DNA of 64,000 nt, taken from contig JAWPGT010000032.1 of NCBI GenBank assembly GCA_034638255.1, positions 225,903 to 289,902 of the forward strand, given 5' to 3'. Positions 44,703 through 58,140 of this stretch are shown in pieces. Made by a program: the position numbers and the translations under genes. The DNA comes from Coprinus comatus. Lineage: Eukaryota; Basidiomycota; Agaricomycetes; Agaricales; Agaricaceae. Numbering within the stretch: the stretch's first letter is position 1; each line of letters opens with the position of its first letter. The notes beneath the pieces were generated by a model. It was given only the letters and a program-made list of their open reading frames with translations, ran no database searches and had not been told where the DNA came from.

Positions 44703-47700
44703 GGCGGCTATTCGTAACGAGTCGTGTAGATCCAACAATGGATTGAATCAAGTGCGTGGATATAAGTCGTGGATGATAGTTGGTCGTGAAGATGTATGGT
44801 ATGTAGGGCACGAGGGAAGTGGCTGACTGTGTGGCTGGCTGTTATATAGGTAAGATAGGTGAGATATATGTTAGTATGGAGGGGGAAATGCGGGTGATGG
44901 TTTGGTTTCGACTGACCCAGTGAATACCTGACTTAACTCTTTCAAAATGCGAGCCGTTGTGAAGACCCTTATGGGTCACCGCAGCACAACCACTTCCCAC
45001 CTATATATGTGTCGATGGAGGGAGAGCAGAAAGCCTGGAGAACACGAGGCAAATATCGTCCATACCTTGATGTGCCAAACTAAGTATGCTTCCCAACCAA
45101 TGGTGATCGCTTTAAGTCACGTGAACGAGCTGTTAGCGACAGGTTATATTAGTGTTCAATGTTAGTAGTGCAAGGGAATTCAGGTGCGTAATACTCTCTT
45201 CAGTTCAAGCTATCGTCGATTCTACTGAACAAATCAGACATGATGAATCGGGTGTGAATCTTTCATACAACTTTAGTCCACTTCACGAAAGGGAGTATCG
45301 TCTCTCCGGGAGTTTGCGAACATTCCTGCGATTTGTTTAGAGATCTTGATGCATGACACGATTGAGCGGATTGCTTTGTCCTGTCCTCAATGAATGTAGC
45401 TGGAAAACGAAAACTGTATGTCTGATCAACTTGAGCTTAGAAAAGAGGTCTTTGAAGGGCCACGATGCCACAACGTTCTATCTTCATTTTTTGCATGCTT
45501 TTTTCAACCGGATGACATCTATACTCGTGGGATGACACGTAGGCAGAGTAGATAGTGTTAACCTTTCACTAGAGAAAATAGTGGCTTTTCGCTCAAAAAA
45601 GTAACTATTACGATCCTCCGATTGTTAATCGGAAGGCAGAAGAGAAGATAGTGACGCTGATACGTTCACTCTGTAACGCTATACAGATTATTCAGTACTA
45701 CACAAATGTTACCAGCAGTCACTCCACTCTAATCTTGTGCTTCGTGATCGGTGCTTAGTTGGGAATGCTTAGTCTTTGTATGTACGGAGATACGAATTAA
45801 AATACTACGACAACGATGGTATAAATATCATTGCACGCGACTTCTCGAATGCTGAAAAGCGGTAGGAAGTTGAATAAGGAATACGCACATTTCTACGGGA
45901 ATCTCCACTGCCATCTCGGCTGACAGACGATCAAGAATTCATATACTTCTATGTCCACTGAAAGGAGATAATGCTTGAACGTGGTAGCAGAAAACTGTAA
46001 GTAATATCATCCATGCCTCGAGGCATTCGAGACCTTCATCCCTGAAGACCTGAAAATTGACTGATGAATTTCAGGAACCCGTAACAAGGATATATCAAAG
46101 AGTTCAATATAGTAATGTTCATACTAAACTTATGAAAGACTTAGTGATGCTTCTGTTTTACCCCACACATCGGATAATGTATCCGAGAAGAGCAGAGTAC
46201 AGATAGAGATTTGAACCCCTAGAATAGTATTTTTTATCCGCCCGGTATGTTCTAGATGATTTATTATTGTTCTATGGAAATGTGTAGTAGATTCTGATAG
46301 TGGTGAGGAAGGACTCTGAAGTCTGGTGAGTGGCAATGGATTCAGATAATTCAAGTCATCGGAAGTTCAAGGTTTCTGATAGTATAGTGATACATATCGA
46401 CTGGATGGGGTTCGTGAGTTTGTCTTATTGGTGTTGATATATGTATATGAGAACGGAGGAGCTTAAGCTGGATGATGATAGTGATGAACTAATTTACATG
46501 ACTTACCTAACGTTTAACTATTAATGAATTCTATTGATGGTATTTCTGTTTGATTGCGTCATTACTACCTCATGTAGTAGCGCTTTGAAGCCGTTGAAAA
46601 GGTTATAAATGAGCTTGAACATGATGCATTTTTTATCCCTCTTCTTGTAACGGAGAATCGGCATGTGTTTAGAACCACTCATGAGAGTAGTAGTACTAAG
46701 TTATGATTATAGTCACCGTTATGGTTGGTGGGTGTAAAAGTAACAACGAATCGGGACTCGGATGTCCATGATGCCAAGTAAATGGCATTAGTTGTCTTCT
46801 CGGTAGTAGCGATATACAGGTGCTTGGAGGTGGCTAGCAGGGCCTCTACGACTGGGGACAGAAGCTTATATGTGAATGTCATAGTAGCTGCCAGTGTTTT
46901 TGTGAAGCTTGCCAAGGACGACTCCATGACTCAAGCTTCCTATCAACATGTGCAATGAGAAATAGGCGGTATTGGTTTGAATGCACTTTGTAATGTTAAT
47001 TTGTTCGATTACCTCTTACCATACTTACTGGAAACGTCCTCACTGGCAGGAATATAGTCACAGCAATTACTGACTGGACACGCACTGGCGCGTACCCCTA
47101 CGTGGCTTTAGTATACACATATGATTCGCTGGGCCATACCCGATGATTCACTAGTTGGGAAATATGGAAAGTGTTTACAAGATTTGTGGTTGGGAATTTT
47201 GGGAGGTACACGAGAAGATATTACCTGCACAAGTATAATGAGATTCAGATGTCTTGGATTCCTCCACAGAGGATCAAGGCTTTGTCTGAAGGTAGTAATT
47301 TGGGATGAAAATGTAATTACATCGGCTAAACGGTTCAAAGAAGTTGTAGACCGTGAATCGCTTCTAAGAGAGATCAAATAACTTGTTTTGATGAAATTGA
47401 TCCAAGTGAAACATGTTGGGTGCAGTGCTTGATGACTCTTTGACCTTGGATGGGCCACCTCAGGCAATAATCATGATTCAAATATTCAAGATTTGAGCAA
47501 TCTATTGCATTATCTCGGAAACAAAGGTTTTTTCCTACAAGAGAAAACTGAATAAACCATCTTCAAGGTTCCATCGTTAATGTTGAACATACGAGGCGAT
47601 CACACCATGGTCATGGATGCCACTGTCCACTATTCAGTAATTGATTAGCAGCGAGAACTCCAAAGCTGGGAAGCAAGTTTGTGTTTGTCTGTTAACGGAG

Positions 47701-48118
47701 ACGCGGACTTGAAAGTGTTTTAATCCCGAGCGCATTATAGCTTTCCGAAGATGCTAAAAGATATCAGGGAAATACCCAGCATGTACTATCTTTGGACACT
47801 TCTACAGCACTAGAACCTCAGGCATCAGCACGTGCATAGCATAGGAATACTGCTAGTAGAACGTACTTCTATCAGGCTCATCATAATCCGGAGTATACTG
47901 TGATACATCTTTTTTTTTTTGCTCATACCACTATCACTGCTTACGGCTGTACATAGCACAAGTGTCATTTTATTGCATAACTTTTACACCACCTTCAATC
48001 CTCTGGTAAACCCCTGGTCCGAGGTTCTATAAAGGGGTCAGTATCCAACCTTCCTTCTTCCAAACAAACTCCAGTTTCCACCATCACGCACCCATTGAAC
48101 ATTCGAACTGAGTATATC
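44703..48118. other. Gene-poor stretch
   Basis: 3.4 kb with no convincing gene. Candidate frames (46679-46927 minus; 47121-47381 plus) lack motifs. A T-run lies at 47911-47921. A TATA-like CTATAAAGG at about 48028 precedes the next gene. Confidence 0.5.
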
Positions 48119-50140
48119 ATGGATGAATTTGGTACCACAGTCGATGATATTATATTGGACCAAAATCACACTCGTCAAGAAGGATATCTGTATTGTCAGT
48201 CCTCACTCCGGGTTCTCAAAGAATCCAAGTTCTAATACTGCAGATTAGGCTCAGCGCTAACGATTTGTGTATATGATCTCCTCTGTAGGTTGTCACGAGA
48301 GGTATGCAATTCTAAAGCAAGTTGAAGCCATAAGCATGTGTTCACGATTCACTTGTATTTCAGATAAAATGTGTTCATATGTCATTCTAACTTCTACTTT
48401 AAATAAATGGATTTGGCACTAATTGAGGATATATATTTCCTATAGGCAACGCTCCTAGTCTACAAGTCGCATTATCTATATCTTGGTTGAAGTAATGGCT
48501 TTGGGACATATATTGTACGTTGGTTTATATTTATTCTTGTTTTTTCCATTTGCACTGATATTATTACTCCCAGACTTGCAATGTATAGTGAGTTAAAATA
48601 TGAAGAGTCTCGTAATCACTCATTATATATCCTTTTTTCTTCTTCCAGTTAAACTAAGCACATTCTCATCTACCAAAGTATGTCCAGGTATTTGCTTCAG
48701 ATTATATAACTAGCCGCTAACTAAATTTAGATACTAGAAAAACCACAGCCGTAGTTCTCTCGTGCCTTATCTCTATTACAATCTGGGGAGGAATATACAG
48801 GTGCATTATCTTAAGCTGCACATTTCCCTTGTAAGTATTTCTTAAGACTTGAAGTTGGGCCCAAGACGCGGGCGTCGTAACCTACTAATGCATATGACGG
48901 TTTGCCGGTTATTAGACTGATAGGCCTGCTGCTTCCCAGTTGTGTCAAAATTCTCCTCGCACTCCGCCTCCGAGCATTATGGAATAATAGCCGTATAGGT
49001 GAGCTGACCAATTGCTTTCTTGACACTGAGTTACTCACCTACCGCTACTATATCTAGTAACAGTAGTTCTCGCCTTGGTGGTATTTGGTGAGTAGATAAG
49101 ATAGTCTGGAAGAGCTCGAGCGCTTACATTTCTTTAGTGGAAGCTGGGGTAAGTTGTTCATGTTAGTTTTGTAATTTTGATATATCATATTTCAGATCGG
49201 ATGTGCATGGATAGCATCTAGAGCTGTAATCTCTAGAAGATATTCTATTGTGGTACCATTATTGCATGGATGCTTTTATAGTGTTCCATGGACCGCCTGG
49301 TACATAGAAGAGGGTATTAAATTTGCGATGTGGTAAGCTGTGAACTCTTTTAATTTCAAAAAAAAAAAAAACTGAACTTAGGGGATTTCGTGCATTAGGA
49401 GCTAGTATGTTTGTGTCAATTTGGTAAATGCCTACTAATTTCAATGGTGGTGTTTTAACAGGTATCAAGATGTCACTTACTCTTGTCAAGCTATTCCAAT
49501 ATCTTCGAGATATAAGTGTAAGATCTAGGTTCCCAACAACCTTTGCGCGGCTCAGAAAAGTAGCCCCTATTACATATATCTTCTATCGTGATGGTACACT
49601 TTACTTCATCCCGTGTGTGCCTTTATTTTTCGTTCTCTAGACCTAAAATAGATATGGCTTCGTGTGTAAAATGCAGAATATTTAGTAAGCGCACATTCAG
49701 AACAGGTTATCCTTCAATAATAATTTCCCCAGTCTTTAGTGCACTTGGGCTTTTCGACAATGTATACAGAATGAGCCATCATATTAGCAGCACGGATTGG
49801 AATATGTATGTTTTATTTATCTCAAACTTCTAAATGGATTTTTATACCAATATTCTATTCGATAGATGGCTGGCGGTGGTGTAATACATTTCTGTAAGTC
49901 TAAAGTTACATGAAACTAATGCCTCCATCCTAGACTGACAGCGGTCAACTATATTAACAGTGTACTCGCTTGATATTGAATCTACGTGAAGCAGATTGCA
50001 AACTCTTGGAAGGTTCATTGACAGCTCGAGAACTGACCACATTACGTTTTGATGGCACAAGTATGGATGTTCATGGCTTAACCAATAATCAACATGAGCC
50101 ACGTGGATATGGGGGTGTCAGTGAAGATGAACATCCATGA
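48119..50140 (+). CDS. DUF6533-like multi-pass membrane protein, copy A
   Basis: First of three related copies on this strand. Exon 1 is MDEFGTTVDDIILDQNHTRQ, followed by SALTICVYDLLCRLSRE|IKCVH (about 48249-48380); the ALx-x-Y-D-x-L..[EV]-[IV]-[KR] pattern is the DUF6533 start I recall. Later exons show LLLPSCVKILLALRLRALWN (about 48930-48995), IASRAVISRRYSI, a donor at about 49405 joining to IKMSLTLVKLFQYLRD, then TYIFYRDGTLYFIP (49570-49615). The last exon is LILNLREADCKLLEGSL..ELTTLRFDG with a stop at 50138-50140. Hydrophobic helices alternate with these loops, as in a 7-TM-like protein of the plasma membrane. Function of the family is unknown. The region 48380-48830 is hard to splice, so the middle of the model is uncertain. 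Confidence 0.6.
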
Positions 50141-51621
50141 TCGGATGATGACAGACCAGTCGATGGTTAACAGTATTCGAGACATACATAATATGATTGA
50201 AGAGACACCGGGAGGAGTGGTACTGTACTGTGCAAGTATCAGTCGCGGTTTCAGTAACCAGTTTGTAATATAAGTGTTGGTTCAGGCAATACTATTTATT
50301 ATAAAATCGAGTCCACCGACAAAGGAAGACTACATAATACCTTTTCATTATCATTATCCTCTCTTTCTTCATCTTAAATATCAGTACATCAATTATACAT
50401 TTCTTAACAGGTCTGAGGTAAAACAAAAGGTCTGCACATACCTAAAACAGAGTGAGCAGCACCAATAGTGCTTTGTGATGAAGTTGCTCTGGTGCTTTCC
50501 CTTCGTCTTCGTCTTTTTCCTTCTCCTTTTCTACTACTTCTACATTTGTGCTGGCAGGTGTCGAACTGTGTCTGAAAACTGACAGTGTGATTTTGTGATC
50601 TTATTATATTAAGTATCCGAATGAGCTTCTAGCTGAAAGCAATGTTATAATTTGAAATGATAATGATCACTAGAAGTACGCGGGAAAAAGGTCTAGAAAC
50701 AAGAAACTATGGAAGTAGAGACTAGTATGTGATAGTGACCTACAGGAAACGGTAGTGATTGTTCACGATTTCGAGCTCAAGTTCAGTTTAATGCTGATAT
50801 TCAAGGTCCAAGGTTCATTAGGTTCTTAGTCTTCCAGCATGGTGGCAATGAATTCCATAACCAGCTTGTCTGTTTTGCTTATGATTATTTTGTGCAAGTT
50901 ATTGTCCGTCTCTCATCCTTATTAGATTCTGCCTGATTCAACGCACTCAGGGTTTGGGAATTGACACAGGCTACAATCAAAGTATGGTCAAAGCCATTTG
51001 CAGAATAGTGTCCAGGGCGCGCTAACCCTGTTTTAAGCGCCAAACCGGTGCAGCCTGTTACTAGTAGAACTTATAGTCTGCACATGTTGACTGTATTATC
51101 ACCAGTTGTGGCTTTGACTCCCAACTAGCCCAATGTAACATTTGAACGCGACAATAATGAGCGTGGGACTCTATCATAAATGTTTGTGTTCATCAGGATA
51201 GGTTTATACATTCATCATACATCACGATCATAACAGTCATTCTATTCATGCCCTGTGTTTCAAGAACCAGCCCAGAAGACAAATCATCGGTTTCATTCTA
51301 GATGTGAAGCATAGCATGGTAAGCTATCCGGCCCTTCTTGCTAGTTTCCTACTAGGTCTAATTTCCTTAGAATTTCTGAAGTTGAAGCCATAAATGGAGT
51401 CTACGGCTGTCAAGCATATATTAAGCCCATAACAAATGATGTGAGATGAGTTAGTATTCTCTATATCAGTAAAGGAAGCTCATTGTGGAGGGTTTACCAG
51501 AATATCCTCAGGCTAGATGCTACGGAGAAGCAGCGTGTATGATGTGGTGTGTATATAAAACTCTCCTCGTGTTTCACTTCAGAGTCCCTGGAATGTACCG
51601 CAGCTATAAACCATCAGCTTC
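50141..51621. other. Intergenic
   Basis: No gene or RNA recognised. A CTATAAACC element at about 51603 lies very close to the next ATG. Confidence 0.5.
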
Positions 51622-53030
51622 ATGATGATACTACTGTCCTTACTCGCCTTACTTTCTACCAAGTTACCACTTGCCATGGCAGATCAGAGCTACGTTAGCT
51701 CCATTTCTTCAGGGAACTCGGATGTCCTTGAACGAGGACAACTCCACCTCGAGCCTATTCCCGCAGCATCATTCACCTTCTCTATCATCTTCGCTATCCT
51801 CACGAGCGCACAAATGCTAAAAGCAATCAAAAACATTCATAAACGTCTCACTCGCAAACCGTCGCCCCTCATTCCACCAAAAGACAGCCTTGGTTCCATT
51901 TTCCCTTGGCTTCTTCTATTAACAACTGTGCTTTTGACAGTCTCCTATGTGCTTCATGGAGTGTGGGTCACATTTTGGGGAAAAGGGAGACCAGATCAAG
52001 CTCAAGGTCCTCCAGGAGATCGTGTTGACCCTTATGCTTGTGCGATGCACCTAATGACAACATTGGCAGACATATCTCTCGTAACGGCACTACTGGTTCT
52101 TCTCTTCCATCAAGCACGTCTAGTCCTTACAACAAAAATCGATCTTCCAAAATCGCTAGAACTGTCACCAACAAGCTCTTCTTCCGGCGCCAACGTTACC
52201 ACTTCCCAGAACAGAAGAGGTTAACGTGTATTAATATCAAGATGATATTTGACTCCCTGTTGATGTTGACAATGGTTGGTTTGAGTTTTACGGGGAACAT
52301 TTTGGATGGGAATGAGCGGAACCTACATATTGGGAGTGAATTCGGAGTGGTTCAAAATGGGAAATACCTACTCATTTACGACATTCTATTCTTAATCGCT
52401 GTATTCAACGTTGGGTTGACTGCAATCCTATTGTACACCAAGATAAAACGTCATTTTGTACAAGCGGGGGACGATATCGATATCAGGGTATGTCATCCAT
52501 CTTTAACTATCAGTGAAAGTAAAGGATAACCAACAACACTTACTACTTAGATCTCCAAGTACATCGGATACATCATCTCGCCTTCCTTCATATCCTACTC
52601 TCTAATCCCAATCATTTATTCCACAACAACAACAACCAACATCAATGACAAAATCATTGCACGATGGAACATCGCATACCTCATTATCGGGTGTATCATT
52701 AAATGTGTCATTATCACTCTTTGTCTAACTTTCGGAGTATCATCTAGTGGCTCCTCCTGTTCCAATTCCAATGGACGTTCTAATAGGACAACAGAACCAC
52801 CAAAAACTACAATTCAATTACGAAAACCTTTAACTTCCCCAACTCCTTGTTTGAATACTTATACTACAACTCCTACCCCATCTCGATCAACATCAAATAT
52901 TCAAGGAGATAAACGTACTGTTCCTGCTCCATCAACAAGTGCAAGTCAATCGTCATTAGACGTTGGTAATCCTACATGGGTTAATGCTATGAAAATGAAT
53001 GGTCAATTTTTGGCGAATTGGGTTATTTGA
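51622..53030 (+). CDS. Seven-transmembrane protein, unknown family, one base short
   Basis: Begins with a signal-like MMILLSLLALLSTKLPLAMA. Seven hydrophobic segments follow: FTFSIIFAILTSAQ; FPWLLLLTTVLLTVSYVLHG; TTLADISLVTALLVLLF; IFDSLLMLTMVGLSFTGNIL; YLLIYDILFLIAVFNVGLTA; YIISPSFISYSLIPIIY; IAYLIIGCIIKCVIITLCL. A serine/threonine-rich cytoplasmic tail ends at 53030. One intron (about 52489-52551) joins in phase. Between helices 3 and 4 the frame shifts at an A5 run, 52134-52138; one more A would keep TTK-NRSSKIARTVTNKL open. Helices both sides are well formed, so the gene is probably intact in the organism. The topology resembles fungal 7-TM receptors, but no receptor family motif is recognised. 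Confidence 0.7.
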
Positions 53031-53487
53031 TTTCGTGTGATATATGATACTTTGTAGTGGGTTTTCTCATCATTTGCGTTGGATAAAGATTTGAAGAAGA
53101 TTGAAAAAAATTTTTTGTTTCAAAAATTCTGGTAGTCGGAAGTTCTTCAATTCTTCTTTTTCCAGATTGTCATAATACTTAATCGTTGTAAAAATTCAAT
53201 ATTCAGGCTTTAATTCTACATAATATAAACAATCAAATAAGAGAATGAAGTGGGGCACAATACTTGCATATCTCTGGAGGATGATGGTCTGAATCCGCAG
53301 CACTCCACGTCTCGTCAGCTGTGCATACTCCTGCCACGCAGGGTATGGATGCCCATCATTGAATTAATTAAGCGAGTGAATCTTATACAGTGCACTCTCA
53401 TCGTAACCCAAATCAAAAACCAGATATATTACACAGAAAGATATATCAATGTCTATTACTAATGTTCATACATGCGAAGCTAGAGCT

Positions 53488-53538
<51 letters not shown>

Positions 53539-53821
53539 AAATATGGTATTTGAGAGAGGGGGAGAGAGAAAGAGAAACTATGTATAAAAATGACGTGAAA
53601 AAAGAAAAAGAAAACAAGTCACAGAAACATTGATTACCATTAACGAGTTCATAACCATTGACCTTAGCTAAAAGGAACCGATACGCAGACCACAGCAACA
53701 ACGAAAGCAAACGTAAGAAAGAAAAACGTGGTTATAAAACATCAACATGAACGTGAATGTGGGGGAACATGTAAGAGGGATGGAAACAGAAACAAAAGAG
53801 GGGAATGACGAAACAAACAGA
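53031..53821. other. Intergenic with GA microsatellite
   Basis: Convergent 3' flanks of the 7-TM and RING genes. Only the GA tract stands out. Confidence 0.6.
53492..53534 (+). repeat. (GA)n microsatellite
   Basis: About 21 uninterrupted GA units. Any ORF through it is low-complexity Arg-Glu or Leu-Ser. Confidence 0.95.
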
Positions 53822-56594
53822 CTAATCAAGTGCCTGGACACCTTCCTCCCAATCTTCCCTGCTCACTTTCCCAACACCTCGACAAACAGGACACGAAACT
53901 TCTACTTTTTCCTTTCCTTCCGGTCCAACCTCGAATGCAACTTCCGCATTTCTAAGAGCCAATGAAACCCTTTCTGAACTGACCAAACAACTGGAATGGA
54001 AGGTATGTGGGCATGCAAATGCGTCCTTCCTATCATCGTGAATGTTCAACTGCTTCATTCCTTCATCGGTAACATAAACCCAAGGATCCTCATCGCTTGG
54101 CCCAACCCCACAACTGAAATCACAACACCGCAACCCTGCTTCCTGTTCTTTCTTTTCGATGCGCTGTCTCAACGTTAAACCAGGTGCGGGTGGCGGCGTC
54201 CAATTCTTCGGAGTCCTAGGTGCCTGTTGGGTAGGACCTCGTTGTGTTTGTGGACGAGGACCATCGGTTCCACCAGGAGGACGAAATGCGAGATTAAGAA
54301 GCTCCATCAAAGGAACATCCTCGAGGATGAAGGTTTGTGTAGTAGTAGTAGTAGTAGTAGTAGTTTGAGGTGACGGTTGTTCCGTGGGTTGAATTGGCGA
54401 CTGAGGCTGCGACTGAGGATGAGGCTGAGTAGGTGCTTGTGGCGAGCCCAATCCAAATGGCAAGGGGAAGGGTGCGGCGCTAAGCTGTTGAGGCGTACTA
54501 GTAGCACCATTGGAGGCTGGAGCTGCTGATTCAGGTGCCGGAGGTCTTTCAGGTCCAAATACAGGCGGACCACCGGTCGCGGGTGGTTGATTACTTGTAG
54601 TCCGTCTTTCGTTCATCGCAGCACCAAAGATACGTTGGAAAATATCGTTAATAGCTGCTCTTCCAACGGGAATTGGGATATAACCACTTCCAAGTGGTAC
54701 AGAACGTTGATTTGGAGGTCGATTACCTGAAGGTTGGCTGTCAGGTCGTGTGGCACTGTCTCCCTCGGTGTCACCAGTAGTTGGAACAGGAATAGCATTA
54801 GCAGCATCAGCATCAGCTTCAGGTTCCTCAGAACCCGGTGGAACAGGACGATTAATCGGCGGAGCACCTGGGCCAATGTATAAATCAAATCCAATCGTAA
54901 CAAAATGTCTAGGTCCATTCCCGCCATTGTCTGAGTTACCGTCCTGTGCTTCGGGTCGTTGTTCATCACCCTCGGAAGGCTGAGGCTGAGGCTGGGGCTG
55001 GGGCTGGGGTTGACCACTTTCGGTGGAGGGAGGATTTTGGGGGGCAGGCGCCATCATATTGACTGGAAAGAGAATGTTAACCACTCAATTGACGAAGCGT
55101 GTAAAGCGAAAACTTACCTCCAGGTAATGTACCACTAAAGAATAGAGGGAAAGAAAGGCTTCCTGTTTCATGCTGGGGGGTGGGAATGGTATTGGATTCT
55201 TGTGTTTCCGGCTGTGGTGCAGTATTGGCGGCATTTTGTGCGGGAGCCTGGGGTTGTGCACGATTGCCTTGTTGTTGGCGGCGTTGTGCTCGAGAAGTGT
55301 AAGTGAGATTTTCAGGGTCAATGTTGAATCTACATGTTGGGCATGTCGTTTGTTTGGGCCTCGAGAACCATGGTATAAGACAGTCGGCATGGAAGACGTG
55401 TGCGCATGGTAGCGATACAACTCTGCGGTACTTCTCCTCGGGTTCCATCGTAGCCTTCGACTCTTCCGTGCCCTCCGTCACATCCTTCTTTTCACCTTCG
55501 GTATTTTCATCAACTTCGGGTAACAACTTATCCCAGCAGATTGCACATCCACTATCACCTCCAGATGTAAGTTCCTCTCCCATACCACCTCCAGTACCGC
55601 CTACCCTTTCGAGTCGTCTTACTAATCCACTTGGCACCTCCTCCAAGCCGGCGACGAGCTTTTTAGCACGTTCTGGATCATCGATGTCTCTCTCGAATGG
55701 AACCAGATCATTAAGACTATTAAGAGCAGCAAGAAGTCCAAGAAAGAGGTTGCGTTGAGAACCAGGCATAGGCTGAGGTTGGTCTGGACCCTGCTCATTC
55801 GCAGGAACCGCTTGTTCCTCTCCATCAACGGGAGTAGGTCCCTGGGTGGGCGGATCAGCAGCATCACGTTGGGTAGTAGTTCGAGTATCTGAGTTCGAGA
55901 AAAGAGGTGTCGTACTAACGTGATCGTCATTGAATATCATAGCAAAACCTTCCATTATCGGGTTCCGTCGAGGAGTGGGACCACCAGTACCAACAGTAGC
56001 GGTGGTTGTTGACGAGGGTTGTTGCTGGGGACCAGAGGCTGTAGCCGCAGCCGCAGGATTAGGATTATTAGGGTGATCAGGTGGCATCATGTGCTGGAAA
56101 AATCGGAAGGGTCGAGAACCAGGTGGAGCCGAAGCTCCAGGTCGTTCAGTTGGACCAGATAAGAAAGAAGAAATGCCAGGCAGCGAAAGGGGTAGGGATT
56201 CTGTGCGAGTAGTCATTGTTCGCCAGGGTGTAGCAGAGTGCAAGTGTGGTTCCAAGGCGGATTGTGAGACTGGCGTCGCAGATCGTGAGGGGTCTATTAG
56301 ACGCTCAGTGGGATGCCGTCGGTCTCGCTCATCGTCATGGTCATCCTCCACCCTGCTTCGACGCACGCTTCTACGTATAGGTGTCGACTCCGGCATGGAT
56401 ACCGATGAAGTCAAAGCAGGTGGAGCAGGTACAGAGGATGCCTCGATGCCTGACATTGAAGTAGAATGGTCTACCGGCAACATTTCGACATCGTTCAAGC
56501 TGGGCTCTTCGTTGACGGGCTGTTGCGACTCATCCTCCATGTGTTCCTGGACAATTGCCTCGTTGCGTTGATCCTGAGTATCCCGAGCGTCCAT
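53822..56594 (-). CDS. Large RING-H2 E3 ubiquitin ligase
   Basis: About 900 aa in two exons. Exon 2 joins exon 1 across a 54-nt intron at about 55048-55115 (..LPG|G/V NMMAPAP). Start MDARDTQDQRNEAIVQEHME at 56594. The N-terminal half is disordered. At about 55370-55550 the RING reads CAIC, a 37-residue acidic insert, LPCAHVFHADCLIPWF then TTCPTC: C3H2C3 zinc ligands with an unusually long first loop. After the intron come a Pro/Gln-rich stretch, a Thr run coded by (GTA)n at about 54342-54363, and at the C-terminus a second Cys/His cluster, CCDFSC..CPHTFHSSCL..VSCPVC (about 53870-54125), which looks like a diverged RING or zinc ribbon. It is predicted to transfer ubiquitin from an E2; substrates unknown. 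Both exons are fully open. Confidence 0.85.
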
Positions 56595-57685
56595 GTTGCA
56601 GTGGATATGGTGGTGGTTGTGTTCTATCCGGCGCGTTGTATTACAATGGTGAGTGTTATATGAGCTGTAGAAGGTCAGGTGAATGCTTTGAGTGACTATA
56701 TGCGTGTGATGGTGGTCGGAAGGTGAGGTGGGAGAAGCTGTGTTGGTGCGTATTTGGTGCTTGAAGGAATATACTAGAATTCTCGACTAACTCAGGATGA
56801 CTGTATATACTTACTCACATACTTACTAACATAGGCTCAGTCTATTTCCGTAGTTACACAGCTCATTGTTCCTTCGAAAAAGTACAATAAAATACAATAA
56901 ATTGTCCAATTCAGCACAACAACACTTCCATCAAACAATAAGCAGATGGGAATCGAAGGTTGAGCATAGAACTGTAGAAATAAATGACAATCAGACCGAT
57001 AACAAGCACAGCGTACCAGGATCCTACCATATCCTATTCTCCTGCCAGACGGACAAAAAGGGCTATTTTCTATGTTTCTACCCAGGTGCTTGTTCTTCCT
57101 AATGACTTCCGCACGGAGAATTAATTATAGATCTACATTCCCAGGAGCTAGAGAACTTCATTTATCTCCATACAGGATCAGATAAACAACACCTGGCGAC
57201 ACGATTTGCGGGTCAAAAATAGGATCCAATCGACATAAGTACGGGAGTCTCTAAATTTTCAAACCGCTCTCAAGTGCCGCAATAATCACTCAGTCGATCC
57301 ATTAAACATGGCAGCAACTGATGGAACATCCATTCCACTCTCACTGCAGGCCGCATAAGTGGGTAACTGAGATACAATGCGCTCTACACCTATGTTACAA
57401 TTTAACATTGTACTCGATTCTCCGAGTCAATTCTTGACGACCTTACGTTAGTATCTCAAGTGCGCCTCTCGGTCTCTGCTTCAAGCTTCAAGTTACTTAA
57501 ATGAACAAGATCTCTCTTTGCCACCTTATTGCGACTAGTATAAAGATATCCAGTTTTCTTGTAGGAACCGGAAAACTTAAGAACCCCCCGAACGCCGAAG
57601 GCCCTGGCCCGTTAAGTTATTCCACAACCCACCCGAGTTGATCATATTGCCACTGGCCACTACTACTCTCAGAATCTGCTCAAAC
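56595..57685. other. Intergenic
   Basis: Upstream of the RING gene and copy B. A TATA-like AGTATAAAG at about 57538 is the relic promoter of copy B. No gene. Confidence 0.5.
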
Positions 57686-58140
57686 ATGGATGAATATGGT
57701 TTAGCAGTTGATGATTTGATACAGGACATGAACTTCTACCCATAGAGCAGGGTACATCTACTGTTAGTCCTTTCGCTCTCCGATAATGTTATCCAGGTCC
57801 CTGATTCACGTTGTATATAACTCAATTGGAGTGATGACTTTATGCAATATCATGTAAGATATCTCATGTTTCATCTTGTGTTTTCTGGTGTCCAATAGCC
57901 ATTAAAGACTTGTGCAAAATCGTGAGTCAAATGTCAGAACTTAAATTGTTCTGAGTTTTCTAATTTTAATTTTCTTTCTTAAAACAGTTGATCTCAACAA
58001 ACCATCGATAACTGTAAATTCACCCCAGTTTCTCTTCTGTATTCTAATGGTACAATATATTGCAGACGTATAATTTATAAGTGCCTTCATGGACTCTGGA
58101 ATCCTCCTCGCCAGAACTAACACAAAAAACACAGATGCAG
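57686..58140 (+). pseudogene. DUF6533-like membrane protein, copy B, decayed
   Basis: Starts MDEYGLAVDDLIQDMNF, nearly identical to copy C, then hits a frameshift and TAG within 20 codons. The exon that encodes SALTICAYDFLCRLSHE in copy C is missing (about 57770-57810). Homology resumes at TATAACTCAATTGGAGTGATGAC (57818) and runs through the intron and GATCTCAACAAACCATCGA (57991-58009) to about 58140. The second half of the gene, including the YRDGTLYFIP exon, is absent. Confidence 0.75.

Noticed and set aside
46679..46927. 82-codon minus-strand ORF beginning MESSLASF
   Set aside because: Real ATG and protein-like start, but no motif, no splice partner and isolated in 3.4 kb of non-coding DNA; not strong enough to call.
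53390..53710. ORFs across the GA tract
   Set aside because: Pure dinucleotide repeat translation on both strands.
54159..56571. Plus-strand ORFs opposite the RING gene
   Set aside because: Antisense shadows; composition mirrors the Pro/Gln/Thr repeats of the real frame.
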